Assembly: GCA_947095535.1 (NCBI GenBank) | Contig: OX352773.1 | Coordinates: forward strand, 109,809,950 to 109,873,949 | Direction of reading: 5' to 3' | Length of the DNA stretch: 64,000 nucleotides | Source: Poecilobothrus nobilitatus | Taxonomy: Eukaryota; Arthropoda; Insecta; Diptera; Dolichopodidae | In this document: positions 11,397 to 22,560 of the stretch, piece after piece | Layout of the letters: every line of letters starts with the position of its first letter | Numbering within the stretch: the first letter of the stretch is position 1 | The notes under the pieces: model-generated | The model's database searches: none | Seen by the model: the letters and a program-made list of their open reading frames with translations, nothing else | Told to the model about the DNA's origin: nothing | Translations under genes and position numbers: made by a program

Positions 11397-12110
11397 TTAA
11401 TTAAGTATTTCAAATACCTTTTTAATATGTAATAAATCATTGTAGAAAGAGATTTTGTATATTTTGCTGACCTTTGCTTCGCGTAAGCAAATTTGGTTGT
11501 TTTTGGCCCATAGAAACTGAAAATTATGCGAATTTTTAATTTTTTTTGCATCATAATATAGTTTAGATTGCAGAGGCGTGAAGTGATTTTGAAGAAAAAT
11601 TTCTCTGTTGCTATCAGGTTGAAGATCCAATTCAGCTGTGAAGAGCTCTTTATGTTCTTTTTTTTTTGGTAGTAATTCGTTTTTTAAGGTTTCAGATCCT
11701 AGTTTCACAACGTAATGAGTATCAAATATTTGTTTTCCATTCCTCATTTTTTTTTTTTTATTGTTGTTATACTTTTAAGGTCTAGAACAATTCATAGAAC
11801 AATCGTTTAAATTGAGTGTAGCTAATTTATGGGCTGCACTTGCTACAGGAATTTCTATTTTGTCTGGTATCTTTGCAGCACAGTTTTTTGATGAATCGTT
11901 TGTGTCACATTCACTATCACTTTTGCCTGTATAACCATAGATTCATTATGAGCTGTTGGACAACTATCATAACAGGTCCAAGATGCATTCCCTGCTTTTA
12001 CCGCATTAAACAAAGGTTTAATCACATTAGTGCAATTGACATGATAGAGTTGTGATAATTACCACTGCATTGGATCAGTCTAGAATTGCCTGTTATATTT
12101 TTTTTGCAAT
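11397..12110 (-). pseudogene. LINE ORF1 with PHD-like finger and FP25K-like C-terminal domain
   Basis: From 12110 to about 11830 the minus strand shows a Cys/His pattern (CSG.., YHVNCTNV, WTCYDSC) typical of the PHD finger at the start of ORF1 in CR1-like LINEs, spread over two frames. The 116-codon open piece 11747-11397 contains LYYDAKKIKNSHNFQFLWAK and an RxxK..I..YNDL block, which resembles the C-terminal RNA-binding domain shared with baculovirus FP25K and these ORF1 proteins. It precedes ORF2 of the same element by about 430 bp of AT-rich DNA. Confidence 0.6.
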
Positions 12111-12279
12111 TTGCGCAACTTTTGGTAATTTTAATTTCACAAATATTTATAAAATTTAATAAAATGAGAATTAATTTTAATTAGGAGCGAAATATTTTGC
12201 GTCCTTTCACTTTGAAAAATTTTACAGTTTTTGTTAATTAAAAAATATAATCTAACTCTAAACGGAAAAACATCAGTCC

Positions 12280-13110
12280 TTCAGGCTTCTTACACCATTA
12301 TAAAGCATACTTAACTACTTTACTAAATTATGGTACAGATTCCAATCAAACACATCTGGAACATCTGGGAATTGGATAAACCGAATGTAAATGATTGTAG
12401 CAATACTGGTTCTAAATCAAAACAAAAATTATACATCAATTCCACAATAGTAGAATTAATGAATTATATGTAGGTTTTTTTAACACTCCCAAGTTACTTT
12501 TAAATTTAATTTATGTTGAAATTCAAATTGCTTCAGCCTTAGGAAAACAAGATTTTTTTATTTTCTTTAACAATTTTTATACCATAAGTGAAATCAAAAC
12601 ATTTACAATTCCATCTAACACTTCCAACATATCATTGGATAATAGATTTATAAGGCAAATCCCAACAGCTTTAGTATTTTGTAGGGTTAATAATGAAAAT
12701 TTTAATGGTCAAAGATCAAAAAATCTATACCATTTCGATCATCAAAATCTCACTCAATTTCAATTATATGACAATATATATAACTGAAATAGTAAATATA
12801 ACAATTGAAACAAGTTTTACATCGAATAATCTTTGCAATTCTCGTGCATATTTAAGATTATTTAGCGGAACAGGTATACATAATTCTGATAGAGGAAATC
12901 AAATTTCAAAAGAACTTTTTTCAAAAGGTTATGCAATACTAGCTTTTGATTTATCACTAGACGGCTCTGGAACAGATACATGTCAGAGTTTATTAAACCA
13001 GGGAGTAGTAAAGATTGAAGCAAAACTCAGTTCTCCACTAACTTCCACATTAACATTTTTTGTGTTTGCAGAATTCGATGCCAGTATCGAAATTGGTAAA
13101 AATCGGTAAC
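12280..13110 (+). pseudogene. Polinton/Maverick major capsid protein, main part
   Basis: The pattern matches the double-jelly-roll capsid protein of Polintons (F54H12.2-like proteins of animal genomes). AYLTTLLNYGTDSNQTHLE at about 12300 fits the AYIETLLNYG..A..SHL landmark. TIPSNTSNISLDN and RQIPTALVFCRVNNENFNG near 12610-12710 fit the T-I-P-x-G-T-x-x-x-x-L-DN and Q-L-P..V..G.V.N..FNG landmarks. The last open piece (to 13109) contains GNQISKELFSKGYAILAFDL and FVFAEFDASIEI, matching the C-terminal Y.L.AFDL...VYAEFD..IEI signature. There are stops near 12380-12480 and a frame change near 12700. The N-terminal part lies before the LINE at 8292-8535. Would have formed the icosahedral shell of the virus-like particle. 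Confidence 0.75.
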
Positions 13111-13140
13111 ATAATATAAAACATAGTTTAGTGGACCACC

Positions 13141-13458
13141 TCTATTCATTTGAAAAAGGCGTGTGCTCCAGTAGATTTATCGTACTGTACAGACCGTAGC
13201 AATATAATATTTTTTAAAAATCTTGCTGTGGCTGGAATAAAAGAAAAATGTAAAACTATTGTAAAAGAATTAAAGTATAAATTTCTAACCAAAGATTTAA
13301 AAAGAACAGATCTCAAGAATTACCCTTTTGGACATATGGAAAACGAGAAAACAACTAAATTTACTTGAAAAATTCGATATAGTGTTAACAAATGGAAAAC
13401 TTAAAGTTGAATTTTACAACATTAAAACAGCATACATAAATGGAAATACTAATAAAAA
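13141..13458 (+). pseudogene. Short unknown gene between capsid and protease genes
   Basis: An open piece at 13150-13368 (about 70 residues, Lys-rich, ACAPVDLSYCTDR near the start) is followed, in another frame, by a piece ending in a stop at about 13457, immediately before the protease ATG at 13462. It lies on the capsid strand between two recognisable Polinton genes, so it most likely belongs to the element. I do not recognise the family; a minor capsid or penton-like role would fit the position but nothing in the sequence proves it. Confidence 0.35.
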
Positions 13459-13461
13459 ATA

Positions 13462-13808
13462 ATGAATACAATTAAAATAACGAAAGCCCTGAAATGCAAT
13501 AATGCGACACGTAAATTGTTTAAAGGAGTTTTTGCTGTTGACCAAATACCAAAAAATATTTCTAAACCTGGTATTTTAGTAATAAACACAAACTCTTCTG
13601 CTAAAAAGGAGTACATCGGCTAGGAGTTTTCGTGCCAGTTCAAGGCTGTTTAGAATATTTTGCTTCATTTAGAAATCCACCATTCCTAAATGAGATTGTG
13701 AAATTCCTAAAAAATCAATCAAAATGTTTTGTTTTCAACAATAAGCGTTTGCAAAGTGATGTTACATCAGTCTGTGGACAATATTGTTGTGTATATTTAT
13801 GGATGTGA
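13462..13808 (+). pseudogene. Adenain-like cysteine protease of the Polinton-like element
   Basis: ATG at 13462 gives 53 codons with the N-terminal landmark FKGVFAVDQIP and LVINTNSS, typical of the adenovirus-type maturation protease in Polintons. The frame then meets TAG at 13621, and the protein continues in the neighbouring frame. The predicted catalytic His is in VHRLGVFV (codon at 13614), and the catalytic Cys is in SVCGQYCC (codon at 13773), in the same frame and 159 bp apart. The residue aligned with the usual acidic member (EYFDS) reads EYFAS, so Asp appears to have changed to Ala. The family processes capsid precursors during particle maturation. With the frame break and the lost acidic residue, this copy is inactive. 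Confidence 0.72.
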
Positions 13809-13986
13809 TGTAACTGCAAGAGTATAAAAATTTTTATTAGTATATTCAACACAATATCATCCACACTCAAAAATAAAAATAAACAAATACAAAGAATGTT
13901 TCGAACAATTTTTAAAAAATGTGCGATAAACACTATAAATATAAAACTTTTGAAAGATAACTTAACAGTTTAAAAAGAAAAACAAA

Positions 13987-14376
13987 ATGGAGCCAACTTC
14001 AAATACTGCAGTATTCGAAAAACAAAACTACAACGAACCACAATAAAATCTTTTATTAACCTGTATTTATTATTTGGATAAAAAACAAACAACAAAAATA
14101 TTAATTGGATTTAATGTTGAATATTTTGCTGCATCAATAATTTTCCAATGTCATCACAAAGTCATTAATCAGATGAATTATTTGAAGTGGCATTCATTTT
14201 ATAAAGATTTCGCAAACAGCCAACCTCCTAAATTAAATTCAAATAAATTTCCGCTAAAATCTAATCACACTGGACCAACTAAAAAATTTACATTGGAACT
14301 GGATGAGTACATCTGCTTTTGTCTTATGTCAGATTTTATTCAAGCAGTGATGGCATATAACAATGAGCTGAATTGA
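13987..14376 (+). pseudogene. Unknown gene after the Polinton protease
   Basis: ATG at 13987 opens a frame of about 130 codons with one internal stop (after NEPQ, at 14044); the rest (14050-14376) is open. The protein is hydrophilic, with KWHSFYKDFANSQ in the middle and an acidic to hydrophobic end (ELDEYICFCLMSDF). It follows the protease on the same strand with a 180-bp gap and is the last gene-like piece of the Polinton-like region. No family recognised. Confidence 0.35.
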
Positions 14377-14379
14377 AAC

Positions 14380-14840
14380 TACAAGAATATGTATTCAAAT
14401 ATTTTGAGAGATGATTATGTCTATGTCATTGATTATATCTAAAGAGATATATTGGTCAACAATAAATAAAATAAATATTTTTAAAACCAATCATTATTAT
14501 CTTTTATTAAATACATATATATAAGTTTATACAAATTTTTATAGCACGTATAAATATAATATTAACAATAACTTTAGTATAGAGCTAAACTTTCTTTTTG
14601 TTTTTTTGTGTCTAACGGTGTTAAACGAAACGAATAATAAATTATGTTGAAATATTATACAGAAGATAGTACTGTAGATACATTTTTCTTTATAATTTAC
14701 ATGAGGAAAAAGGAACTTAAATAAAAAAAAAAAGTTTATAGTTTTGCAAAAAAGAAAAATACACAATATTCTTTGACATATACATAAATTTATAAATAGA
14801 TGTTCAATGTATACATTTAAAAACAATTTTATAAATTTTT
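14380..14840. other. AT-rich spacer at the right end of the Polinton-like region
   Basis: No coding signal. The right terminus of the Polinton (an inverted repeat) could be here, but its partner would be outside the window on the left, so it cannot be tested here. Confidence 0.4.
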
Positions 14841-14844
14841 TTTT

Positions 14845-16690
14845 TATACCCGTACGATAAGCATTTCCTCCGTTTGTAACACCTCGAATTAAGCTAGCTA
14901 GATATATCTTCAAAGGTATGGATCGGATCAGAATTAAATTCTAATTCGATTAAGCTTTATCCGTCCGTCCGTCTGTCCGTCAGCAAGATAATTCAAAACT
15001 AAGAAAGCTAGCGTTTTGAAATTAACACAAAATATTCTTACATGAATTTGTAGGTTCCCTATTTTTTTGGTTGAGATCCGACAAAAACTTCGGGTAGCTC
15101 TCGAGCAACTAACTTTCAGATCTCCATATTTTTTTTGAAATAGAGCCATGGAATTTTAAATGCTGATAGATATAATAAAAGTTCCAAAGTTCCAAAAGCT
15201 CTATATTTAAATTGTTATAACACAAGTTGTATTAGGTGTATCTTCAATTTGAAAATGCCAAATGATTACTGCTTTTATTAGCTTTGAAAATATATAGTAC
15301 TGTAGATACTCTTTAGGCACGGTGTTCTTTTGAGCAAATGTCAATCTATAAGCCCTGGAACTACTTTTTGTAAATGGATTAAAGATTTTCTTTCGAATCG
15401 CTGTATTCGTGTTCTAGTCGACGGTTACACGTCCCACAAATTCCAAATCAATGCTGGCGTTCCACAAGGATCCGTCCTTGATCAAACTCTTTTTTTGATT
15501 TTTATCAACGATCTCTCATGTACAACCTTCAATCCACAATTTCGCCGACGACAGCACTCTGGTGGCATCTTACGCATTTCTTAGGAAGTCAGATGTCACA
15601 AACACAGCCGTCAATGCAGAACGGCTTACTATGTTCAATACGGTCAACCATGATTTAGCCATAATTGCTAGCTGGGGTGCTAACAACAGAGTGGAATTTA
15701 ACACCACCAAAACTCAATGTTGTCAGATCTCACTAAAAAAAAAACGAGTAGTAACCCTACTCTGAGGTTCCAGGGTGAAATTATGCAACGATAAGAAAAC
15801 CTAACAACTTTAGGCATGCAGCTAAATCAAAAAATTATATGGAATGATCATATTTTTGATATAGCAAAAAGTGCTGCTAAATGCTTAGGTTTCCTCTTTA
15901 GGTGCAAGACATAAAAGACTTGCTTAATATCTATAAGGTTATATACTACCCAAGATGGAGTACAATTCTCATATATGGGCTGGCGCCTCACTTGCTTCAT
16001 TGAATTACCTCGATCGATTTCAAAAACGCGCCATTTGTCTTATTGGCGACTCCGTTGGGACTGCCTGTCTCACTTCCCTTGGTATTCGTCGTAATATTGG
16101 AGCCCTTTCTCTTTTTTATAGAAATTTTGTGGGTAATAACACTTGATGAGATAAAACCGCTGATACCACCCTCTCAAAACATTCCACCGCAGCACTAGAG
16201 GGGCCTCAAGTGCTTATGTCTACTATGTGGAACTTCCTAAATGGTATTCTACTGGTTATAGCAATTCGTTTGTTGTCAGAACTGCAAAAACGTGGAACCT
16301 ATTACCATCCTCTGTGTTTCCAAAAGTTGACGATTTTTGATTTACAATTTGCACAAATTCAAGACGAATCTTAAGAAATATGTTACGCAATATTATTTAT
16401 CCGTATTTTTCCCGTCTGTACCCCATACAATTTAGTCTGAGAGAAGTTAGGTCTTTGAAAATAAGAATGAGTCATTTCAGAAAATATTTTTGTATGTCCC
16501 CCGTTTTGGAGCTGTATGGGGTCGAAAACTAAAAAATTCCTTAATTTTAAACACCTGTAACTTGAACATGGTGTAAAAAATTTTTTATTTTTCCAAAACA
16601 TTTTTATATTGACTTATATCACTTTCTGTTTAGTATATTTTTAGTATATTTTTAGTAATATTCTTGTTTTGAATATTGTAATAGTCAAAA
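14845..16690 (+). mobile_element. HINE-A copy 1 (DINE-1/mini-me-like), diverged and interrupted by a LINE fragment
   Basis: Starts with TTATACCCGTACGATA, then CTCCGTTTGTAACACCTCGA, TATGGATCGGATCAGA and a (GTCY)n run (TCCGTCCGTCCGTCTGTCC) near 14960. The match to HINE-A copies 2, 3 and 5 stops near 15306, where the LINE fragment starts. It resumes near 16450 with GTCTTTGAAAATAAGAATGA and TTTAAACACCTGTAACTTGA, and fades near 16690 before the 3' hairpin. This is the oldest-looking copy of the family here. Confidence 0.75.
15310..16375 (+). mobile_element. Jockey-superfamily LINE fragment (RT palm to C-terminus), copy 3
   Basis: 15330-15584 contains the RT segment FLSNRCIRVLVDGYTSHKF and GVPQGSVL. 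The catalytic FADD region is split over two frames near 15540-15565. 15562-15765 gives the region after it (NNRVEFNTTKTQCCQIS) and 15955-16146 gives the C-terminal block EYNSHIWAGASLASLNYLD. It is related to copies 1 and 2 but clearly more diverged. It sits inside HINE-A copy 1 and lacks endonuclease and a poly(A) tail, so it is truncated at both ends or was captured with its flank. Confidence 0.8.
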
Positions 16691-17194
16691 AGTTTTTTAC
16701 TGTTTTAAAAGTCAAGTTTTAACTTAATGCTGTTATTTGTTTGATTTGAAATTTGAGAGCATTGTATGTAAGTAAAGTACTTAATATATAAATGCCATTT
16801 ATTTGTAATTACATGTATGTTTACAAATATTGGGAAATAATTTTAATGTTAATTAATGTATTCTGAAGATGCCGAGTTAGACGAAACTAGTTAATTAAAT
16901 TAAAATATTAATAAATATAATTATTTTGTGAAACATTAAAATATATAATAATAAAAAATAAATAAAGAAAAATTTTTTTAAAAATATTTTTATTTTAAAT
17001 AAACAAAAAAAAAAAATTTATAAAATCGTTTTTGAACAATAATATTTAACAAACATCATTTGTTAACATCAAGTGTTAACAAAAAATCAATAAATTTCAT
17101 ATACATTAAGTTTACAATATATCTATATAATAACAGTACACTAATCTTTTAATCTTATCGAAGCTCATATGTTACAATCAATTTTCTACATTTA
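16690..17194. other. AT-rich spacer with short direct repeats
   Basis: No gene. TTTAGTATATTTTTAGTATA repeats near 16630-16660, and CAAACATCATTTGTTAACAT with related GTTAACA copies near 17050-17085. Otherwise featureless A/T-rich DNA. Confidence 0.5.
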
Positions 17195-18750
17195 TACCCG
17201 TACGATAGGAAATAAGTGAGCTAGATATACCTTCAAAGGTATGGATCGGATCAGAAAAAAATTCTAAGTCGATTGAGCCATGTCCGTCCGTCCGTCCGTC
17301 CGTAAAAAACTAAGAAACTCAGAATTTGAAATTTACACAAAATATTTTGGGAGCAATTTGTAGGTTCCTTATTTTTTTTGGTTGAGTTCCGACTACAACT
17401 TCGGGTAGCTCTCGAACACCTAACTTTTAGATCCCCACTTTTTTTTTGAAATAGAGCTATGAAATTTTAACTGCTGATAGATGTCACAAAAATAATAATT
17501 TTATTTTTCATAAATTTTTTTTGTACCCCCACCCGTTACGGAGCTACAGCTCCACAAAAGTTCAAAAAAGCACTATATTTAAATTTGTTATAGCACAGGT
17601 TGTATAAGGTATATCTTCATTTTGAAAACGCTTAACGATTACTACTTTTATTAGCTTTAAAAGTATATATACAATAAATATATATTTGTGGCATACGGTG
17701 TCTTAATTTACCGTTATGCGAAACTCAAATTTTGCAAAATTCTTTAACCCTTCTATCTTCTAAACGGTTTAAGTTGGAAACTTGAAGTTAGATCTTTGAA
17801 AATAAGTATGAGTCAGTTCAGAAATTTTTTTTGTATCACCCCCTGTTTAGGAGCTGTAAGTGGTCAAAAACTGAAAATTTCCTATTTTTAAACACCTGTA
17901 ACTTGAACACCTATTGAAATTTTTTTGAAGTAATACACAAAAATTAAAGCTTCAATATCATACTCTTATTTCTCTTAACAACTTTTTTTAATAATATAGG
18001 GTTACTTTATAATTGACGAAAGTGCTACTTGATTTTTTCAAATTTTCTAACAAATTTCTTTAACTAATTTTTTGCATTTTGTTTTACTCGATAATTTGAA
18101 ATTGTTGAGGATATAATGCGTAGTACAAAACAATGTAAATAAATAAACAACATAACGGTTGCTGGAAGAATTTTTATTTATATGATATTGATATACTTAC
18201 ATACTTATATAATATCATGTTTATTTACATATCGTATATGTCACTGATGAATGTATGATACGAGTATAGATGTATATTATATAGCACCGTATTTACATAC
18301 ATATATGTATTGTACTTATAAGAAATTATTCTATGAATGGAAATATTTTTAAAGAAATATTGCAATGTATGGCGATATACTTATAACAATATAAATATAG
18401 TAAGTACGCATTAATATAATATAGTATTTAAAATTATATTTACTATTTTGTACTTAGTAAATTTAATATACCGCTTAGTATTAAATGGTACTATAGAATA
18501 TTTGAAAAAGTTTTGGATTGATAATCGTTATGTGGAAGGTTAAAATCTGCTTTTGAAGAATGTATAAACATATAGTTTGAATATATGTACAACCCATAGT
18601 TCTAGAAATTATAAAATTCACCGAAATTATTTTAAAATACTAAAATATTAAAAAAATAATATTGTAAGCAAAGTGACAGGCTGTGAACATACTAACGGTT
18701 CGTACGGGTATCTAAGAGTTGACAAAGGCAACTGTATTCTTCCTCGTTTA
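17195..18750 (+). mobile_element. HINE-A copy 2 (DINE-1/mini-me-like)
   Basis: Begins TATACCCGTACGATAGG, but lacks about 40 bp after it that are present in copy 3. A (GTCY)n run lies at 17281-17304. The body carries CCCACCCGTTACGGAGCTAC. Near the end come GGTTCGTACGGGTATC, the inverse of the 5' ATACCCGTACGA, and then a small hairpin AGTTGAC/AAAG/GCAACT followed by TCTTCCTCGTTT. Subterminal inverted repeats and a hairpin close to the 3' end are the known marks of HINEs, which are moved by Helentron proteins. No coding capacity. Confidence 0.8.
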
Positions 18751-18926
18751 GATCATTTTTAGTTACAAATAATTTTATAATAACTTGATTATAAAACAAA
18801 AAAATTATATATTTATCTACATTCTGCAACATTGTAATACATTTCAAAATTTAGGTCAATTAACATTTAAAATCTTTGCTTTGGTTAAAAAAATTACAAT
18901 TTATTGACCTACCACAATGTAATTTT

Positions 18927-20489
18927 TATACCCGTACGATAGGATCGGGTATAATAAAATTACTCCTCCGTTTGTAACACCTCGAAATAAGCGAGCTAGA
19001 TATACCTTCAAAGGTATGGATCGGATCAGAAAAAAATTCTAAGACTTTTGAGCCATGTCCGTCCGTCCGTCCGTCCGTCAGCACGCTAACTCAAAAACTT
19101 AGAAAGCTAGAATCTTGAAATTTACACAAAATATTCTAGGAAAAATTTGTAGGTTCCCTATTTTTTTTGGTTGAGTTTGGACCAAAACTTAGGGTAGCTC
19201 TCGAACACCTAACTTTTAGATCCCCACATTTTTTTTGAAATAGAGCTATGAAATTTTAACTGCTGATAGATCTCAGAAAAATATTAATTTTATTTTTAAT
19301 AACTTTTTTTTGTAGCCCCACCCGTTACGGAGCTACAGCTCCCCAAAGGTTCACAAAAGCTCTATATTTAAATTGTTATAGCACAAGTTGTATAAGGTAT
19401 ATCTTCATTTTGAAAACGCCAAACGATTACTACTTTTATCAACTTTAAAAATATATATATAATAGATATATATTTGTAGCATACGGTGTCTTAATTTACC
19501 GTTATGCAAAACTCAAATTTTGCAAAATCTTTTAACCCTTCTATCTTCTAAACGGTTTAAGTTGGAAACTTGAAGTTTTGACAGAAGTTAGATCTTTGAA
19601 AATAAGTATGAGTCATTTCAGAAATTTTTTTTGTATCACCCCCCGTTTAGGAGCTGTGAGGGGTCAAAAACTGAAAATTTCCTATTTTTAAACACCTGTA
19701 ACTTGAACACCTGTTAAAATTTTTTTGAAGTAATACACAAAAATTAAAGCTTCAACATTATTTTCTTATTTCTGTTAACAACTTTTTTTAATAATATAGG
19801 GTTACTTTATAATTGACGAAAGTGTTACTTGATTTTTTCAAATTTTCTAACAAATTGCTTTAACGAATTTTTTCCATTTTGTTTTACTCGATAATTTGAA
19901 ATTGTTGAGGATATAATGCGTAGTACAAAAAAATGTAAATAAATAAACAACATAACGGTTGCTTGAAGAATTTTTATTTATATGATATTGATATACATAC
20001 ATACTCATGTTTATTTACATATCATATATGTCACTGATGAATGAATGATAAGAGTATAGATGTATATTATATAGCGCCGTATTTAAATACATATATGTAT
20101 TTTATTGTATTTATAAGAAATTATTCTGTCAATGAAATATTTAAATATAATATAATATAATATTTAAAATTATATTTACTATTTTGTACTTAGTAAATTT
20201 AATATACCGCTTAGTATTAAATGGTACTATAGAATATGTGAAAAAGTTTTGGATTGATAATCGTTATGTGGAAAGTTAGAATCTGCTTTTGAAGAATGTA
20301 CATATAAACATATAGTTTGAATATATGTACAACCCATAGTTCTAGAAATTATAAAATTCACCCAAATTATTTTAAAATACTAAAATATTAAAAAAATAAT
20401 ATTGTAAGCAGAGTGACAGGCTGTGAACATACTAACGGTTCGTACGGGTATCTAAGAGTTGACAAAGTCAACTGTATTCTTCCTCGTTT
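18927..20489 (+). mobile_element. HINE-A copy 3 (DINE-1/mini-me-like)
   Basis: Full-length copy in the same orientation as copy 2 and only about 175 bp from it. The 5' end folds: TATACCCG is followed by its inverse CGGGTATA at 18947-18954. The (GTCY)n run is near 19058-19080. The 3' end has TTCGTACGGGTATC, the AGTTGACAAAGTCAACT hairpin (perfect 7-bp stem AGTTGAC/GTCAACT here) and TCTTCCTCGTTTT. It differs from copy 2 by scattered substitutions and small indels only. Confidence 0.8.
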
Positions 20490-21060
20490 TAACAAAATTT
20501 AATATTCCTTTCACTTTTTTATAACGTTATGATAGAATAATACCTATAAAAATGTTATGTATCTTAAATACTTCAACATCTATTATGAAAAGTGCAATTT
20601 TTCACATTATGATGTTGTTGATAATTTCAATTTTGGAATAATTTGATTAATTTGCAACATTCTAGTAATTCATTAGAAAAATTCAATATTAATCTTATGT
20701 TCTGCTATGTTATATTTATATACATTTAATTATGCAATTAAGTTAGTTTAGGTTTATCTAGAATTAGAAAAATTTGTATATAAATACAGTTGACTTCTTG
20801 ATGTTAGATCTGTAAACTTAAAACTAAGTTAAAGTTGATAAACTTAGCTATATAAGAAAAGTGGAAAGAAATAAAAAAATAAGAGAAAAAAATTTATTAC
20901 AGAAAACCAAAAAATTAAATTGGAATCTGATAAATGCAAAAAACTGTTCACAAAATTTGACAATTTAAAAAGGAATAATAATGTAGAATACAATTAAAAC
21001 ATAATTGTGATATATGTAAAAAAATCTTTTAGTAGAAAAGATAATTTATAACATATGAAA
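20490..21060. other. AT-rich spacer, no gene seen
   Basis: A/T-rich DNA between HINE-A copy 3 and the polymerase-like fragment. The last 200 bp are Lys/Asn-rich in several frames and might be a decayed upstream part of the following gene, but I see no family signal. Confidence 0.4.
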
Positions 21061-21650
21061 CATAAAACTAATTGAAAATGTAAAATTTTGCAGTAACTGC
21101 AAAGAAAACATCACAAACAATTTGTGCAACTACCAAATTCGAACAAATAAGCATAAAAGTAATGCGGCAGAAGTAATTAGATCTAATGTTAGACATATTG
21201 ATGGATGTTTTCAAAATAGAATAACAATGTTTATTAGAGATAATGATAATGAAAGCATACTCATAAGCAACTCATAAAATTTTCTGGAAAAGGGTTAGAC
21301 CGATATGAATTAATTGTTGACGCAACCACTAAAAAAGCACAACGCATTAAAGTAAATCCTAAGCTTTAAAGAAGAGTTTGAAAATATATCAATCAAATCT
21401 TTTCAAACTCGAATATTTAGTATTACACAAGCAGATCATCTCAATGATTCTTTTGAAAAGGCTAAAGAAATTATTCAACAACAAGCAGAAGACTTCCAAG
21501 AAAAAGATAGTGGCTGGGCGTTAATTAGAATTTTAACATTGAAATAAATATTAATAAATATGAGCCAATATATTCTGTGTCCAGTTATATTAGACTACCG
21601 AAAACCATACATCACAAAAACTTCAAAATAAAGATAACTTCAAGTGGTTT
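21060..21650 (+). pseudogene. N-terminal fragment of a second Polinton-type polymerase-associated protein
   Basis: Shows, in order, a C2H2-like piece (FCSNCKENITNN, then NKHKSN), a CFQNRITMF block, and FQEKDSGWALIRIL followed (in a shifted frame) by an INxY-type segment. I recall SGW.L..I..L...INKY.P..GSSYI.LP as the signature of the N-terminal region of arthropod proteins that end in a protein-primed DNA polymerase. It differs from the N-terminus at 1882-2715, so a second lineage is involved. Stops and frame changes at about 21280, 21370 and 21545 make it a pseudogene. No polymerase motifs follow. Confidence 0.5.
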
Positions 21651-22560
21651 CAACTATTGCCCTCCTGCTGCTACTCATTTTCTCATCCTTTACTTATATT
21701 AAAATAAACTACCGGCTGCCTTTTAGTTATACCTCCACCAACAAAAGTGGGGATACCTGGATATTGTATAGAGCAGAACATTTTCGGAACCATTTCCAGA
21801 CCTCCACAGACCATTACGGAACTTCGGAGACAGTTCCGCACTTTCGAAGACCATTTCGGGGCCTTCGAAGATAGTTCCGAACCTAAGTTAAGGGGCCGTC
21901 TGGATAGTAATAACTTTATGAGACCGGACCTCCAGGCTTTCGGAAGCCTGTTGTCTAACCTCTGGAGAACCGTTTTCATACCATTGAAAAAAGCTTTCAA
22001 CATTATAGACACCTACATTACATTACTATGATGGAACTAGATATATGATATATATATATGAGAATGGGTCCCCATCGATATCCTGAAAAGAAATATTTGA
22101 AACAAAAAAAATCTTAAAAATAAAAACCTGAAAAAAGGGGCTGCCGGTCCCAATCGCTAAACAAATTACTGGAACCCTGATTTTTTAACCAACTATAAAA
22201 TTCCTCCTAATTCACTGTACTCTTGCACTTTACTTACCTCCTAATACTGTATTTTTCCATTTGTATTTTTCGCGAGATTTTTTAAAAAATATAGCAAAAA
22301 CGCGAGATTTTTAAACAGAAGACACAAGATTTTGACACGCGAGATTTATAAAACGCGCAAGTTTATCTTTAGATTTATAAAACGCGCACGTATTATAATG
22401 TATTTATAATGTTATAAATACATTATAACATCAAAAAATATAAATCTTTAGTTTACATATCAACTACGTCACTAAAATTCATGCATAATATGGTCTGTAA
22501 CGAAATCCCGACTTTTAAGTCCAGCAAAATATTAATATAAATATTTTGCAAAAATGGATT
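21160..22560 (+). repeat. Dispersed repeat R, copy 1 (partner at 33296-34350)
   Basis: Shares with 33296-34350, in the same order: the polymerase-like fragment; AACTTCAAGTGGTTTCAACT; ATATTAAAATAAACTACCGG; CCATTTCCAGACCTCCACAG; TTTACTTACCTCCTAATACT; a CGCGAGATTTT cluster; and CCCGACTTTTAAGTCCAGCA. Copy 1 has about 235 bp (near 21228-21462) that are absent in copy 2. The 94-codon open frame inside (21747-22031) is not conserved in copy 2, so I do not call it a gene. Confidence 0.75.

Larger units (their letters stand above)
8552..12120 (-). mobile_element. CR1/L2-like LINE inserted in the Polinton capsid gene
   Basis: On the minus strand, ORF1 (12110-11397) is followed by an AT-rich gap and ORF2 (10965-8851). 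The 3' end lies near 8552, where a T-run on the plus strand represents the poly(A)/A-rich tail. The C-terminal HNYNTRNK motif and the PHD-finger plus FP-like ORF1 favour the CR1/L2 side of the Jockey superfamily; the exact clade is not certain. Both flanks are pieces of the Polinton major capsid gene (8292-8535 and 12280-13110), so the insertion site is inside that gene. Confidence 0.8.

Noticed and set aside
13715..13933. Minus-strand 72-codon frame opposite the protease
   Set aside because: Overlaps the recognised protease on the other strand and has only a low-complexity hydrophobic pattern.
21747..22031. 94-codon open frame in repeat R
   Set aside because: Not conserved in the second copy, which has indels and stops in the same part.
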